DNA of 64,000 nucleotides from Hymenobacter lapidiphilus (GCF_013377885.1 NZ_JABKAU010000026.1:1-64000); one strand, 5' to 3'; positions 49,399 through 58,537 are shown, numbered from the stretch's first letter. The notes: a model not told the origin generated them from the sequence alone. Numbers and translations are program-made.

Positions 49399-50110
49399 CT
49401 AGGTGTATAGTCCCAGCGTAAAGTGGGTCGAATCTCGGGTCAAGATAGCCGGGTTCTTTTGCCACTGAGCACAGACGAATTCGTGCGGGGTTAGCCCGCG
49501 CAAGGTCCTCAGGCGCTTGGCATGATTGTAGGCCAGCAAAAAGGCTTGCAGGTGTTCGTTGGGCTCGTCGGTGCTCTGGTAGTGGAAACGCTTGACCGTG
49601 GCTTCTTTGCTGGTGCGGTTCATGCGCTCGATTTGGCCGTTGGTCCACGGGTGGGCGGGCTTGGTGAGGCGGTGTTCCACGCCATACTCGCGGCAAATGC
49701 GGTCAAAGCTGTGCCCGCCCGGCAGGAATTGGTGCGCTTGGGGCGTAAACTGCACCCCGTTGTCCGTCAGCACGGTATGGGCTTTATAAGGCAGCTTGTC
49801 GAGCACCCGCCGCAGAAAGTCCGCCGCGACCGTGCGCTTGGCTCGCGGGTGCAGCTCGGCAAACGCCACTTTGCTGGCTGAAGTCAATGACGACGAAAAG
49901 GTACTGGCGGCCTTCTTCGCTGCGCACTTCGGCGACGTCAACGTGCAGGTAGCCCGGGGTGGGGTAGTGCTTGAATCTCTTTTTCGGGGGGCACTGCCCG
50001 TCCTCGTTCAGGAGCAGGCGGCTGATGGCCACCGTTTTCGGGTTGATGCTGTAGCGCGTGGCTAAGCTTTGTAGACTTTGCTGGCGGTGTTGGATAGCAC
50101 GCCGTATCGC
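49399..50110 (-). pseudogene. IS481 family transposase, frameshifted
   Basis: The helix-turn-helix part (SLATRYSINPKTVAISRLLL) and start of the catalytic core (LHVDVAEVRSEEGRQYLFVVID) are in one frame, from about 50110 to 49900. The remainder (VLTDNGVQFTPQAHQF, GVEHRLTKPAHPWTNGQIERMNRT, the DDE core with Asp and Glu) is in another frame ending at 49399. The shift lies near 49890, inside the IDxASR-type region. The stop codon falls in the terminal repeat. Some bases at the extreme 5' part also lack a sensible start. Confidence 0.8.
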
Positions 50111-50211
50111 CGCCGCTCAAGCGGGCGCTGCCGTAAAGTACTTGTCGCATAGGTCTGTGCGAAATTCCAGCCCGAAAAATACACCAGCACTCTTTGGGAC
50201 TATACACCTAG
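49399..50211 (-). mobile_element. IS481-type insertion sequence, decayed
   Basis: Perfect 17 bp terminal repeats CTAGGTGTATAGTCCCA lie at 49399-49415 and inverted at 50195-50211. The 813 bp element contains one broken transposase gene. No target duplication was recognised. The right end abuts the 55 bp repeat copy B at 50217. Confidence 0.85.
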
Positions 50212-50216
50212 GGTAG

Positions 50217-50271
50217 AGATGGCGCGGTAAAGCGACAAAAAGTTCTCCCGCATGGCCTAATTCGGCAACGC
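50217..50271 (+). repeat. Dispersed 55 bp repeat, copy B
   Basis: This is the plus-strand partner of 5371-5425. It lies exactly between the IS481 right end and the 113 bp MITE. The second copy sits next to the Tn3 remnant, so both copies are at mobile-element junctions. Confidence 0.7.
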
Positions 50272-50383
50272 GAGAGAATCAAAAAGTGTGGGGCAGTCCT
50301 GTTTTTCGGTCGGCCCCAGATAGAAATGAAGCGACTAGCTGCTTCGCCTAGAACGGGATTGCCCAAACTTTTTGGTGCTCTCC
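50271..50383. mobile_element. 113 bp MITE related to the ISKra4-type element
   Basis: The left 25 bases (50271-50295) match the ISKra4-type terminal repeat at 19928 with two differences. The right end (50360-50383) is an imperfect inverse of it. The 60-base interior is non-coding. It is a candidate non-autonomous derivative mobilised by the transposase encoded at 21388. Confidence 0.75.
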
Positions 50384-50481
50384 AAAGTAGGGCAAACACC
50401 TGAAACTAGGAAGGGAAAACAACGCTAAAATCAATTAATCGCGTTTCGGCATCGGGCGGCGTATTCCAGGATATAGCGAAT

Positions 50482-51705
50482 TTACACGGGCTGGGGTGCC
50501 ACCGGGTGCCGCCGCCGTCCCACCACGGATGAGGCGGAAGCGGTGCGGGCTTTGTGGCGGCGGCCCCACCAAATCAGGAAGCCCGTGACGGGCAACGAGG
50601 CGCACACCAGCGTGGCCAAGCACACCAGCACCCGCGTGGGCCAGCCGAAAATGGTGCCGATGTGGATGGGGTAGTTAGAGTTGCGCCACTTCTCGCCCGT
50701 GGTTTTCTGCACGAATGGCTCGGCGTACGTGACGGTGCCAGTGGCGGTGTGGTAGAAGTAGGTGTCCGACTCGTTCCAGGCCGTGCCGCCGTCGTAGTCT
50801 ACGTAGCCTTCCAGCTCGTGCGGGTTTTTGCTAGCGGCTTCGGGCAGAGCGACGTAGATATTTGTCCAGGTAGGGCGTTGGGTTTGTAGGTGGCGCAGGG
50901 CCGCATCCAGCGGCGTGGCCGTGGTGCGGGGTCGGGCCGGGGCGGCGGCGTGGGCTCCGTAGCCGGGCTTGGTCGTTTGGCCCAGCAGGCGGTAAATGCC
51001 CATTTCCCACCAGTCAAACGACCAGACCAGGCCCGACGTGGCAAGCAGCAAAATGACGGCGTAGGCATAAAAGCCACCCACGTTGTGCAAATCGTAGTTG
51101 CGCCGCCGCCAGCGTACGTCGCTTTTGATAGTGAGGCGCTGCCGGAGCGCCGCCCGGTTGCGGGGCCACCACAGCACCAGCCCCGTGAGCACCGCGGCCA
51201 GCAGCGCCAGCGTGGCCGTGCCTATAATAAAGTGGCCTACGTCGTAGCGCAGCAGCAACTGCTGGTGCATCACGCGCAGGTTTTCAATCCAGTTGCGGGT
51301 CACGTCGACCATGCCCAGCACGCGACCGGTGTAGGGGTCCACGTAAATCTGCTCCCAGTACTGGTGCTGCGAAAAGTATGTCCAGCCCGGTTGCGGATTG
51401 TCCTTATAGGTCTGGAAGATGTAGGCGCGGGCGGCTCCCGGCGTCAGCTCCAGCGCGCTGACCACATGCCCGGCCGGCACGGCGGCCTTGGCAGCGGCCA
51501 GTAGCTCCGTGGCCGACCGGGGCCTCGTGCCCACTTCGGGCACAAACACCAGGTCGTGGTAGTACCAGTCGGTCAGCTCCGGCTCCCAGGCGTAGAGGGC
51601 TGCTGGCAGGTAGCTCAGCAGCGCCACCGCCCCTAGGGCCAGGCCCAGCCACAAGTGCAGCCGGCCGGCCCAGTACTTGAATCCATGTTTGGTGGCCTTG
51701 GGCAT
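50482..51705 (-). CDS. PepSY-associated transmembrane (PiuB-like) protein
   Basis: The 407 aa protein has four membrane helices. It shows KYWAGRLHLWLGLALGAVALLSYL, FHFIIGTATLALLAAVLTGLVLWWP-like (VGHFIIGTATLALL), DLHNVGGFYAYAVILLLATSGLVW and a last helix ending ITGFLIWWGRR-like (VTGFLIWWGRRH). These are hallmarks of the PepSY_TM family. Conserved His residues may bind heme. Members reduce or process ferric siderophores at the inner membrane. It lies 73 bases after the TonB receptor in the same direction, supporting an iron-uptake operon. Confidence 0.88.
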   Translation of the reverse strand: MPKATKHGFKYWAGRLHLWLGLALGAVALLSYLPAALYAWEPELTDWYYHDLVFVPEVGTRPRSATELLAAAKAAVPAGHVVSALELTPGAARAYIFQTYKDNPQPGWTYFSQHQYWEQIYVDPYTGRVLGMVDVTRNWIENLRVMHQQLLLRYDVGHFIIGTATLALLAAVLTGLVLWWPRNRAALRQRLTIKSDVRWRRRNYDLHNVGGFYAYAVILLLATSGLVWSFDWWEMGIYRLLGQTTKPGYGAHAAAPARPRTTATPLDAALRHLQTQRPTWTNIYVALPEAASKNPHELEGYVDYDGGTAWNESDTYFYHTATGTVTYAEPFVQKTTGEKWRNSNYPIHIGTIFGWPTRVLVCLATLVCASLPVTGFLIWWGRRHKARTASASSVVGRRRHPVAPQPV

Positions 51706-51720
51706 TATGAGTTATGAATC

Positions 51721-51772
51721 ATGAGTTGTGGGTTAAAAAATCTGACCGTCAAATTCATACCTTACAACTCAT
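51721..51772. repeat. Inverted repeat in the gap between iron-uptake genes
   Basis: ATGAGTTGT (51721-51729) and ACAACTCAT (51764-51772) can form a stem around a 34-base loop. The gap is AT-rich and contains further ATGAGTTATGAATC-like repeats. It may be an RNA-processing or regulatory element between the receptor and PepSY genes. Confidence 0.35.
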
Positions 51773-51778
51773 ACCTCT

Positions 51779-54181
51779 TTAAAGTACATAGCCTACCGTG
51801 AGGCGGAAGCTGCGCGGGTTGCCGGGCCACAGGTTGGCCGGGCCGTACACGCCGTGGTAATACCGGGTATCGGTCAGATTGTTGAGCGTGAGGTTGGTAC
51901 GAAGGCCGCCGCGTTGGTAGCCCAGGCTGGCGTCGAAGGTGGTGTAGCCGGGCACCACCAGCGCCGGGATGAAGCTGGTCCGCTCGCTGAGGTAGTTGAA
52001 GCCCGCGCCCAGGTGCAGGCCGCGCAGGACGCCGCCGGTCAGCTGGTACTTCGCCCAGGCGTTGGCATTGTGGTTGGGCGCGTTGGGGAAACGGCCGGCG
52101 GCGTTAAAGTCGAAGCCCGCGTCGCCGGGCGTGCGCGTGTCGTTGTAGGCGTAGTTGGCAATGATGTTCAGTTGCGGCGTGATGCTGCCTTGCAGCGTCG
52201 TTTCGATGCCCTTGCTCACCACGTTGTCAATCTGGCGCAGGCGCAGGCCGTCGGCGTCGGTGGGGTCGTTGGCCAGCACGTCGTACTTCTGAATGTAGTA
52301 GGCCGCCACCGAGCCGATGAGCCGGCCGCCCAGCCAGTCGGTTTTGGTGCCCACCTCGTACTGGCGGCTGCGCTCGGGCGCAAACGGCCCGCCCCCGCCC
52401 CGGTTGCTGCCGTACTGCGGCAGGAAGCCCTGCGTGTAGCTGGCGTAGAGCGATACTTGCTGGCTGGGCTGAAACACCAGGCCCGCCCGCGGCGAAAACA
52501 CGAAGGCCCGCAGCGTGTCGCGGCCCAGCAGCTCGCCAGTGCCGGGGTTGTTGCTGCGATTATGGAAAAAGTGCCGCTCCAGGCGGCCGCCCACCAGGGC
52601 TTTCCACTTGTGGCTGAACGTAATCTGGTCCTGCACGTAGCCGGCCAGCAGCGTGGTGCGCTCCCGCACCGAGGTGGCAAATTCGTCCTGGGCTAGGCCG
52701 ACGGGACTGCCGTCGTAAGTGGCCCACGAAAAATCCTGGTTCAGCAGGCTCACGCGCTGGCTGGCCACGGTGGCGTAGGTGTAGTCGCGGCCGTCGCTGG
52801 TGAGGTCGGCCCCGGCAACCAGCTGGTGGCGCACCGGCCCGGTGCTCGCGTCCCAGGTCAGGTACGTGGTGCTCTGGTAGGCCGCGTAGTCGGGGGTCCA
52901 GAGGCGGTTGTTCATGGTGATAGAGTCGTTCACGGCCCCGGTGCTGAAACCGCCCGGCGACACATCGAACTGCCGCTGGCGGGTATGCATGCTGCGGGCC
53001 AGCACGTTCAGCTTCAGCTTGTCGGTGAACGCGTGGCTGAGCATGAACTGGTTGGATACGGCGCGGCTGCGGCTGTAACCGCGCGGGTCAATCATCGAAA
53101 AATCGCGCGGGTAGCGGTCCAGCTGCCACTGGTCCTCGCCGATTTTTAGCGCCGGTACGCCTCGTTGAAACCCCATGGTGCGGTCGTCATACGAATAGTT
53201 GAGCTCGTAGTTGAGGGAGGTTTTCTCGGAGAAATTGTACTGCAGCTGCGGGGCCAGGAAGATATTTTCAATTTTCTGACGGCTATCCAGCTGGCCGGTG
53301 TTCTCATAGCCGACGATGGCGCGATAGAGCAGCTTGTTATCCTTCGACACTGCGCCTGTGGCATCGAGCATGGTGCGATACTGATTGAATGAGCCGACGG
53401 TAAACTCGGCCTCGTAGCGCGCCGCCGCCTGGGCCCGCTTGGTGACGTGGTTAATCACGCCGCCCGGGTTGCCGGCGCTGAACAGCACCGACGCCGGCCC
53501 CTTGATGGCCTCAATGCGCTCCAGATTATAGGTCAAAGCCGCCTGGTCGAACTGGTAGAAGTCGCCCCGGATGCCGTTGTAGGCAAAGTTGCCGGGCGAG
53601 GAGCGAAACCCGCGCAGCACGTAGTCGCTGTACTGGCTTGACGAAAACGCATTCACGCCCGCCATCAGCTTGGTGGCCTCGGCCACGGTCTGGATGCTGC
53701 GGTCCTGCAAGAGTTGTTTGTTGATGACCTGAATGCTCTGCGGCACGTCGCGTAGCGGCGTGGCCGTGCGCGTGGCCAACGAACTGACGGGCTCGGCATA
53801 GGGCCGGTTCTGGCCCACGCCCTGCACCACCACCTCGTTGAGTTGCTCATTCGACGCATCCAACTGCAATTCCAGTGTAGTTGTCTGGCCAGCCGTTACG
53901 GTAAGGGCCTGCTCCACGGCGCGGTAGCCCACCATGCTGGCCACCAGCGTGTAGCTGCCGGCAGGGGCCTTGAAGATGAAGCGCCCCTTGCCGTTGGTCA
54001 TCTGGCCCAGGCTGGTGCCTTTTAGGGCGATGCTCACAAACTCGGCGGGCGGGCCGTCCGGTGTGCGCACCGCGCCACTGATGATGCCTTTGTTCGGCGC
54101 TTCTGAGGCCCGTGCCATTACGGCAGACACCAGCAGGCAACTCAATAATACAAAACGTAGAAAAGCAGACAGGCGCATCAC
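51779..54181 (-). CDS. TonB-dependent siderophore receptor
   Basis: The 800 aa precursor has a signal peptide, then a carboxypeptidase-regulatory-like domain (ISGAVRTPDGPPAEFVSIALKG), a TonB-box-like NEVVVQG and a plug domain (TATPLRDVPQSIQVINKQLL, VLRGFRSSPGN, RIEAIKGPASVLFSAGNPGG). A 22-strand barrel follows, ending RSFRLTVGYVL. The plug pattern is that of FhuA/FecA-type siderophore receptors. The PepSY protein lies downstream. A Fur-box-like palindrome lies 65 bases upstream. Confidence 0.92.
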   Translation of the reverse strand: MMRLSAFLRFVLLSCLLVSAVMARASEAPNKGIISGAVRTPDGPPAEFVSIALKGTSLGQMTNGKGRFIFKAPAGSYTLVASMVGYRAVEQALTVTAGQTTTLELQLDASNEQLNEVVVQGVGQNRPYAEPVSSLATRTATPLRDVPQSIQVINKQLLQDRSIQTVAEATKLMAGVNAFSSSQYSDYVLRGFRSSPGNFAYNGIRGDFYQFDQAALTYNLERIEAIKGPASVLFSAGNPGGVINHVTKRAQAAARYEAEFTVGSFNQYRTMLDATGAVSKDNKLLYRAIVGYENTGQLDSRQKIENIFLAPQLQYNFSEKTSLNYELNYSYDDRTMGFQRGVPALKIGEDQWQLDRYPRDFSMIDPRGYSRSRAVSNQFMLSHAFTDKLKLNVLARSMHTRQRQFDVSPGGFSTGAVNDSITMNNRLWTPDYAAYQSTTYLTWDASTGPVRHQLVAGADLTSDGRDYTYATVASQRVSLLNQDFSWATYDGSPVGLAQDEFATSVRERTTLLAGYVQDQITFSHKWKALVGGRLERHFFHNRSNNPGTGELLGRDTLRAFVFSPRAGLVFQPSQQVSLYASYTQGFLPQYGSNRGGGGPFAPERSRQYEVGTKTDWLGGRLIGSVAAYYIQKYDVLANDPTDADGLRLRQIDNVVSKGIETTLQGSITPQLNIIANYAYNDTRTPGDAGFDFNAAGRFPNAPNHNANAWAKYQLTGGVLRGLHLGAGFNYLSERTSFIPALVVPGYTTFDASLGYQRGGLRTNLTLNNLTDTRYYHGVYGPANLWPGNPRSFRLTVGYVL

Positions 54182-54235
54182 TATTTAAAATGGTTTTAAA
54201 CAGTGCAAAGAAACGGCGATGAACAAACAATTCCA

Positions 54236-54276
54236 AGCCTTGTTCATAATCATTATAAATAAGGCTGTTTTTTTTC
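54236..54276. promoter_or_regulatory. Fur-box-like palindrome and hairpin upstream of TonB receptor
   Basis: ATAATCATTAT at 54246-54256 is a perfect 11 bp palindrome matching the core of the Fur 7-1-7 consensus. It sits inside a longer imperfect dyad AGCCTT...AAGGCT, followed on the plus strand by eight T. Iron-repressed control of the receptor is the natural reading. The hairpin plus T-run could instead end plus-strand transcription. Confidence 0.45.
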
Positions 54277-54439
54277 TCTTTCTTATTTTGTGCATCGGTT
54301 AAACAAACAGGGCAAATCCTCCAACTCATGGATGCTGCTCATACCCTCGTTTCGCTATTTGGACCCTTTCGCGGAACGATGAGTTAGCATTATGTTTCCC
54401 CGTGGAAAGCGGACGGGTTTGCTCCTTTACCTTAGTGGC

Positions 54440-54793
54440 ATGAAAACGACCCTCCTGGCCCTGGCCCTGTGCGGGGCCCCGGCCTTCGCCTTTGCCCAAT
54501 CGGCCCCCGTGGCGGCCTACGAGTTCCTGACGGTGGCGGAACTAAAACAGGACAGCGACGCCAAGCTGCTGTTCGCGCCGGCTTTTGACGGCAAGACCGA
54601 AGTCCAGCTGGCGCGGTTGCCCGGCGCGACCACGAACAACCGCGCCAAGTTCGTGGCCACCTACCGGCAAAACCTGGAGCTCGTCAACCAGCACCTGGCC
54701 GCGGTCACCGCCGCCGGCTGGGAACTGGTGCAGGCTTCCCCCGGCACCGCGGCCTCCGGGCACGAGTACTTGTTTCGCCGGCTTAAAAAGTGA
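54440..54793 (+). CDS. Small secreted protein of unknown function
   Basis: The start MKTTLLALALCGAPAFAFAQ gives a 117 aa precursor with a clear signal peptide; the upstream ATG at 54392 would bury it. The mature part is an alpha/beta domain with YEFLTVAELKQ and LAAVTAAGWELVQASPGT ending HEYLFRRLKK. This resembles small DUF4177-like domains. It is divergent from the TonB receptor and has no obvious partner. Confidence 0.7.
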   Translation: MKTTLLALALCGAPAFAFAQSAPVAAYEFLTVAELKQDSDAKLLFAPAFDGKTEVQLARLPGATTNNRAKFVATYRQNLELVNQHLAAVTAAGWELVQASPGTAASGHEYLFRRLKK

Positions 54794-54929
54794 GCGGGGG
54801 CTTCATGTGAGGGCGGCGGATTCGGGCAGCACCCGCGGGTAGCGCGCGGGTGGCGCCCGTCTACGAAAGGCGTGCCCACCACGGGGGTGTTTGGCTCCGG
54901 GCAGGACCGTTAAAATGAACTGTGCATGG

Positions 54930-55979
54930 CTAATGCTTCATGCCCTTCACGCCCCGCATTCCTTGCGCTTTGCCCTTGCCCAACTGGTCGAGGGCCGCAC
55001 GAAAGCCCTGGGCCAACTGCGCCGCGGCCCCCCGGCCGTAGTAGTGTAGGAACATCATCCGGGGCTGGTCGAACAGCATATGGTTGTGCACCGCCACCAC
55101 TTCCAGGTTATGGGCCCGCAATACCTTAATGACCGGGTTTACTTCGGCCTCCAACATGGCAATGTCGCCGGCAATGTGGCTGTCGGCCTGCGTGCCAGCA
55201 AAAGCGGCCCAGGAGTTCAGGCCGATGGCAGCCGTCATCTCGGTTCCCATCATAATGGATTGCAGGTCGGTTCGGCCCACGGTGTACTTGTAGGTGGGGC
55301 CGTTGACCACGCCTTGATAGCCCACCAGCTGGTCCAAGGCTGCAATATCGAACCGCTCCTTGCCAGTGGGCGGGCCTGCGGCGGGCGTGGCATTGTTGCC
55401 GGGCTGGGCAACAGTGGCCGCGCCGCCGGGTTTCGGCTGATTGGCGGGCAAGAGTTTGGAGTCTTTCAGCGCAGCGGCAAACTTCCTGGCCAGTTCAGCC
55501 GGGCTACCCATGCCGTGGATGTGCATGTAGAAGATACGCGGCTCCTCGTAAAAGAAGTGGTTGTGCACCGCCCCAATTTCGAGCCCCTGAGCCAACGCGG
55601 CCGACATAAGGGGATTGACTTCCTCCTGCAGCAGCACGGTGTCGCTCATCAGCATGGCCGACTTGCCATCCAGCGTGTGCTTGATGGCGACCCATCCCCC
55701 AAAGCCGAAGGGAATGGGCACCGATTCGCCTTTAATGGTGACTTTTAAATCGTTGCGCGGCAGCAGCGTGGAGTGGGTGGCTTGGGCTTCCACGTACGTG
55801 CCCTTCTTGCCCATCGCTGCTTCAACGGCTGCAATTTCCGCCGCCGTCAGGGCCGGGGTTTTGCCCGCAGCAGGAGCCGTGGTGCCAGCCCCGGCAGGCA
55901 ACGCACCGAGCAGTACGGGGGTGGTAGCTAGGGCGGCCGTCTTGAGCCAGTCGCGGCGGGAAAAGCGGGAATTAGTCAT
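54930..55979 (-). CDS. DUF1259 domain protein (two copies), Tat-exported
   Basis: The 349 aa protein has a twin-arginine signal (SRRDWLKTAALA). Two DUF1259 domains follow, each with the motif VHNHxxxxxPRxxFxHxxGxG: AVHNHFFYEEPRIFYMHIHG near residue 140 and AVHNHMLFDQPRMMFLHYYG near 305. The histidines look like metal ligands. The family (LppY/LpqO-like) has no established reaction. The second copy is followed by a basic tail. Confidence 0.85.
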   Translation of the reverse strand: MTNSRFSRRDWLKTAALATTPVLLGALPAGAGTTAPAAGKTPALTAAEIAAVEAAMGKKGTYVEAQATHSTLLPRNDLKVTIKGESVPIPFGFGGWVAIKHTLDGKSAMLMSDTVLLQEEVNPLMSAALAQGLEIGAVHNHFFYEEPRIFYMHIHGMGSPAELARKFAAALKDSKLLPANQPKPGGAATVAQPGNNATPAAGPPTGKERFDIAALDQLVGYQGVVNGPTYKYTVGRTDLQSIMMGTEMTAAIGLNSWAAFAGTQADSHIAGDIAMLEAEVNPVIKVLRAHNLEVVAVHNHMLFDQPRMMFLHYYGRGAAAQLAQGFRAALDQLGKGKAQGMRGVKGMKH

Positions 55980-56137
55980 TAGAGCGAATGAGGTAGGATT
56001 ATCGAACGTTGAAAATTACTCTCTTTACTTTGAACGAAGCCTGTTTACCTTCGGACCGTTTCGCTGAACGGTTTTACTCTTTGGGTCTAACGCCCAGCAA
56101 CTGGTACTGGGGTGGTCCAGTAAAAACGGACAGTACG

Positions 56138-56450
56138 CTAAGGTAGGGTTGTTTTCAGGTCCTGTTCAAATTGGTGGGGGGAGCAGTAGCCTAGCGCAGA
56201 ATGGCGGCGGTGTAGGTTAAAGTAGACGTCGAGGTAGTGGCCCACCTCCAGGCGGGCTTCTTCAAGGGAGGCAAACGCGGTGCTATGGGGCAGCAATTCA
56301 GTTTTGAGCGAGCTCCACCCGGCCTCTGCCTGGGCGTTGTCGTAGGGGTTACCGGGGCGGCTGAAGCTGGGCATGCCCCCTGCCTGGTCGATGCGGGCCC
56401 GGCAGGCAAAGTTGGTGTATTGGCGTCTGCGGTCGGCGTGGACTGCTGCG
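56138..56450 (-). pseudogene. IS3 family transposase, C-terminal fragment
   Basis: The frame reads ADRRRQYTNFACRARIDQAGG, then PSFSRPGNPYDNAQAEAGWSSLKTELL and YFNLHRRHSALGYCSPHQFE. This is the end of an IS3 OrfB (catalytic Asp region and Glu region). The first 200 or so residues are missing, and no ATG precedes the HxDRG-type motif. An end sequence with GGTCCAGTAAAAACGGACAG lies at 56114-56133, typical of IS3 ends. The other end is lost. Confidence 0.8.
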
Positions 56451-56486
56451 CCGCCGCCTGGGCCGGCAAGCGGCTGGCGAGCACAA

Positions 56487-56760
56487 GCCCCGCATTGCTG
56501 ATTGGCGGCTGGTTCCGGGCCTCTACACCTGCCTGCTGCTGGCCGGTCCCACGCAGCTAGCTACGCGCCTGGTGGTGCAGTAGCGCCGCGCAAGTCAATT
56601 CTCGTGCTGGTGAGGATGCCCGGTCGTGGCCGGAGCATAGGCGGGGCACGATGCTGGGCCGGTTGGAGAAGTGGGGTGAGTTGCAGCGGGCGGCTGAGAC
56701 GGGCGCGTTTGGTCTGGTTTGCCTTGATTGGCTACTTTTGAGTTGCGCTACTAATCCTCC
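56487..56760 (+). other. Gene-remnant stretch with a possible secretion-domain tail
   Basis: A short plus-strand frame ending at about 56583 reads LVPGLYTCLLLAGPTQLATR and then LVVQ. This resembles the last strands of a type IX secretion sorting domain. It has no start and probably is the end of a gene cut by the IS3 insertion. The remaining bases to 56760 show no supported gene. Confidence 0.3.
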
Positions 56761-57080
56761 GTGAGCCACCTGACCCGCTACATAAGCAAGTTGACCAAGC
56801 TCAGAGTTGATGCCCGCACAGCGGGGGGATATGACTGGAGGCTCCGAACAAGCCGGCGTTGCTGCTGGCCGTGTTGGAAGGCGTGGAAGACGGCAGCATT
56901 CGCGACAATCAGATCCGGATTACGTCCGAGCTGATTGCCACCTTCCGGGCGTACTGCCGACTGCTGAGTCCCGGACCGGAATATTCGGCCTGCCCGTTTT
57001 ACCTGCCTTTTTACCATCTGCAAAGCAGTGGCTGCTGGCATCTGCAGAGCCGGGCGGGGCAGGAGCTTGGACTAGGTTAA
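56761..57080 (+). pseudogene. N-terminal fragment of HNH-endonuclease-type protein, frameshifted
   Basis: A GTG at 56761 opens YISKLTKLRVDARTAG. After a frame change near 56838 the sense continues APNKPALLLAVLEGVEDGSI then RITSELIATFRAYC and FYLPFYHLQSSGCWHL. This order is that of the N-terminal domain of a common family of HNH restriction-type endonucleases (KLRVxR...APHKPxLLLAxLE). The frame stops at 57080, before any HNH motif. It is a remnant of a defence nuclease. Confidence 0.55.
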
Positions 57081-57121
57081 ACAACGCGAACCAAGCACGC
57101 AGCCCACGCGGCGAAGTAGCT

Positions 57122-58537
57122 TCAGACCATCTTGCGCAGGGCCCACAGGCTCCAGAGTATCACCATCATGCCCACGCCCAGGAACATCCAGCGGACGGGA
57201 ATGCGCCCGGCAAGCTTGGCCGCTATGGGCGCCGCGGCCACCCCGCCCACAATAAGGCCGGCGACAATCTGCCAGTGCGAGATGCCGATGAGCGTGAAAA
57301 AAGTGAAGGCGCTGGCGAAGGCGACAAAGAACTCCACCAGGCTCACCGTGCCGATGACGTACTGGGGAGTGCGGCCGTTGGCAATGAGCGTGCTGGTGAC
57401 CAGCGGCCCCCAGCCGCCGCCGCCAAAGGAATCGAGGAAGCCCCCGGCGCCCGCCAGCCAGCCGGCGTACTTTACCCGGCGCCGTTTTTCCCGCTGCCGG
57501 CGCAGGGCTTTGCTGAGAATGCGCCAGCCCAGAATCAACAGGTACACCGCCAGCAGTGGCTTTATCCAGTTCGCATAATGCTCGCCATAGTGGGCCAGCA
57601 GCAGGGCCCCCGCCACCGAGCCGGCAATGCCCGGCAGCAGCAACACCCGGAACAGGTGCTTGTTGACGTTGCCGTAACGGTAATGATGGTAGCCCGAGGC
57701 TCCTGAGGCAAACACCTCGGCTGTATGAATGCTGGCGCTTACGGACACCGGACTCATCCCCAGCGACATCAGGCTGATGGCCGAGACCACCCCGTAGCCC
57801 ATGCCCATCAGCCCGTCAATGAGCTGCGCCAGGAAGCCAACGGCCACGAATGTGCAAAAGGTGCCGGAGCTTTTAAACAGCGCCACGACCTGCCCGAGGC
57901 CGAAGTAGTAGACAAGAACAGTGACCAGTACGAAGACCGTCAACGCGCCAAGCGCGCCCATGGCAATGCGCCGCCAATAGGCGGTAGCCAGCGATTCGGA
58001 GCGCGGACCATCGGCCGGCTCGGCCGTTGTGGCGTTGGCAAACTCGGGTTTTTGTCCTAAATCTTCCTGCAGGTGCTGGCCAGTGATGGGTAGGTACTGC
58101 CCCGCGGAAGAGAGGTGGAAGTCGCCCTGTTCGGGGGCATCGGCGACGTTGGTGAGAAGGCGCCGGGCGGCGGCGGCAGTTCGGATGTACTGGTTGAGAA
58201 CCGGATTGTCGGTGGCGACGAACACGATGTCGGCGCCCGCCAGGTCGTCGTCGTCGTAGGGTCGAACCTGCAGCTGCACGCCCGGGTGCTGGTCGGCCAG
58301 CGTTTGTAGCTCGGGCACCATGCGCGGCGCCACCACCGTTACGGCGATAGCCGGGCTGTTGCGCAGAATGGCCGTGAGCGTCGTCAGGCCCGCGCTGCCG
58401 CCGCCCACCAGCAACACCCGAAACTGCTCCAGCTTCAGAAAAATCGGGAACAAGGCCTCAGGGGCGGGCGGTAAGCCGGGCAGCGGCCCGGAATCGACCG
58501 GGTCGGAATCGGAAAAGGCAATGGGGTCTACGGCCAT
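57122..58537 (-). CDS. Siroheme-synthase-like (CysG N) / TauE-SafE fusion protein
   Basis: The 471 aa protein joins two parts. Residues 28-150 form an NAD-binding domain like precorrin-2 dehydrogenase: LFPIFLKLEQFRVLLVGGGSAG, ADIVFVATDNPVLNQYI and LTNVADAPEQGDFHLSS. Residues 190-471 form a TauE/SafE sulfite-exporter-type membrane domain with eight helices (GLMGMGYGVVSAISLMSLGMSP, LDSFGGGGWGPLVTSTLI). It lies after cysN in the sulfate-assimilation operon. The membrane half may move sulfate or sulfite. The first half could supply siroheme for sulfite reductase, or sense NAD. Confidence 0.82.
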   Translation of the reverse strand: MAVDPIAFSDSDPVDSGPLPGLPPAPEALFPIFLKLEQFRVLLVGGGSAGLTTLTAILRNSPAIAVTVVAPRMVPELQTLADQHPGVQLQVRPYDDDDLAGADIVFVATDNPVLNQYIRTAAAARRLLTNVADAPEQGDFHLSSAGQYLPITGQHLQEDLGQKPEFANATTAEPADGPRSESLATAYWRRIAMGALGALTVFVLVTVLVYYFGLGQVVALFKSSGTFCTFVAVGFLAQLIDGLMGMGYGVVSAISLMSLGMSPVSVSASIHTAEVFASGASGYHHYRYGNVNKHLFRVLLLPGIAGSVAGALLLAHYGEHYANWIKPLLAVYLLILGWRILSKALRRQREKRRRVKYAGWLAGAGGFLDSFGGGGWGPLVTSTLIANGRTPQYVIGTVSLVEFFVAFASAFTFFTLIGISHWQIVAGLIVGGVAAAPIAAKLAGRIPVRWMFLGVGMMVILWSLWALRKMV

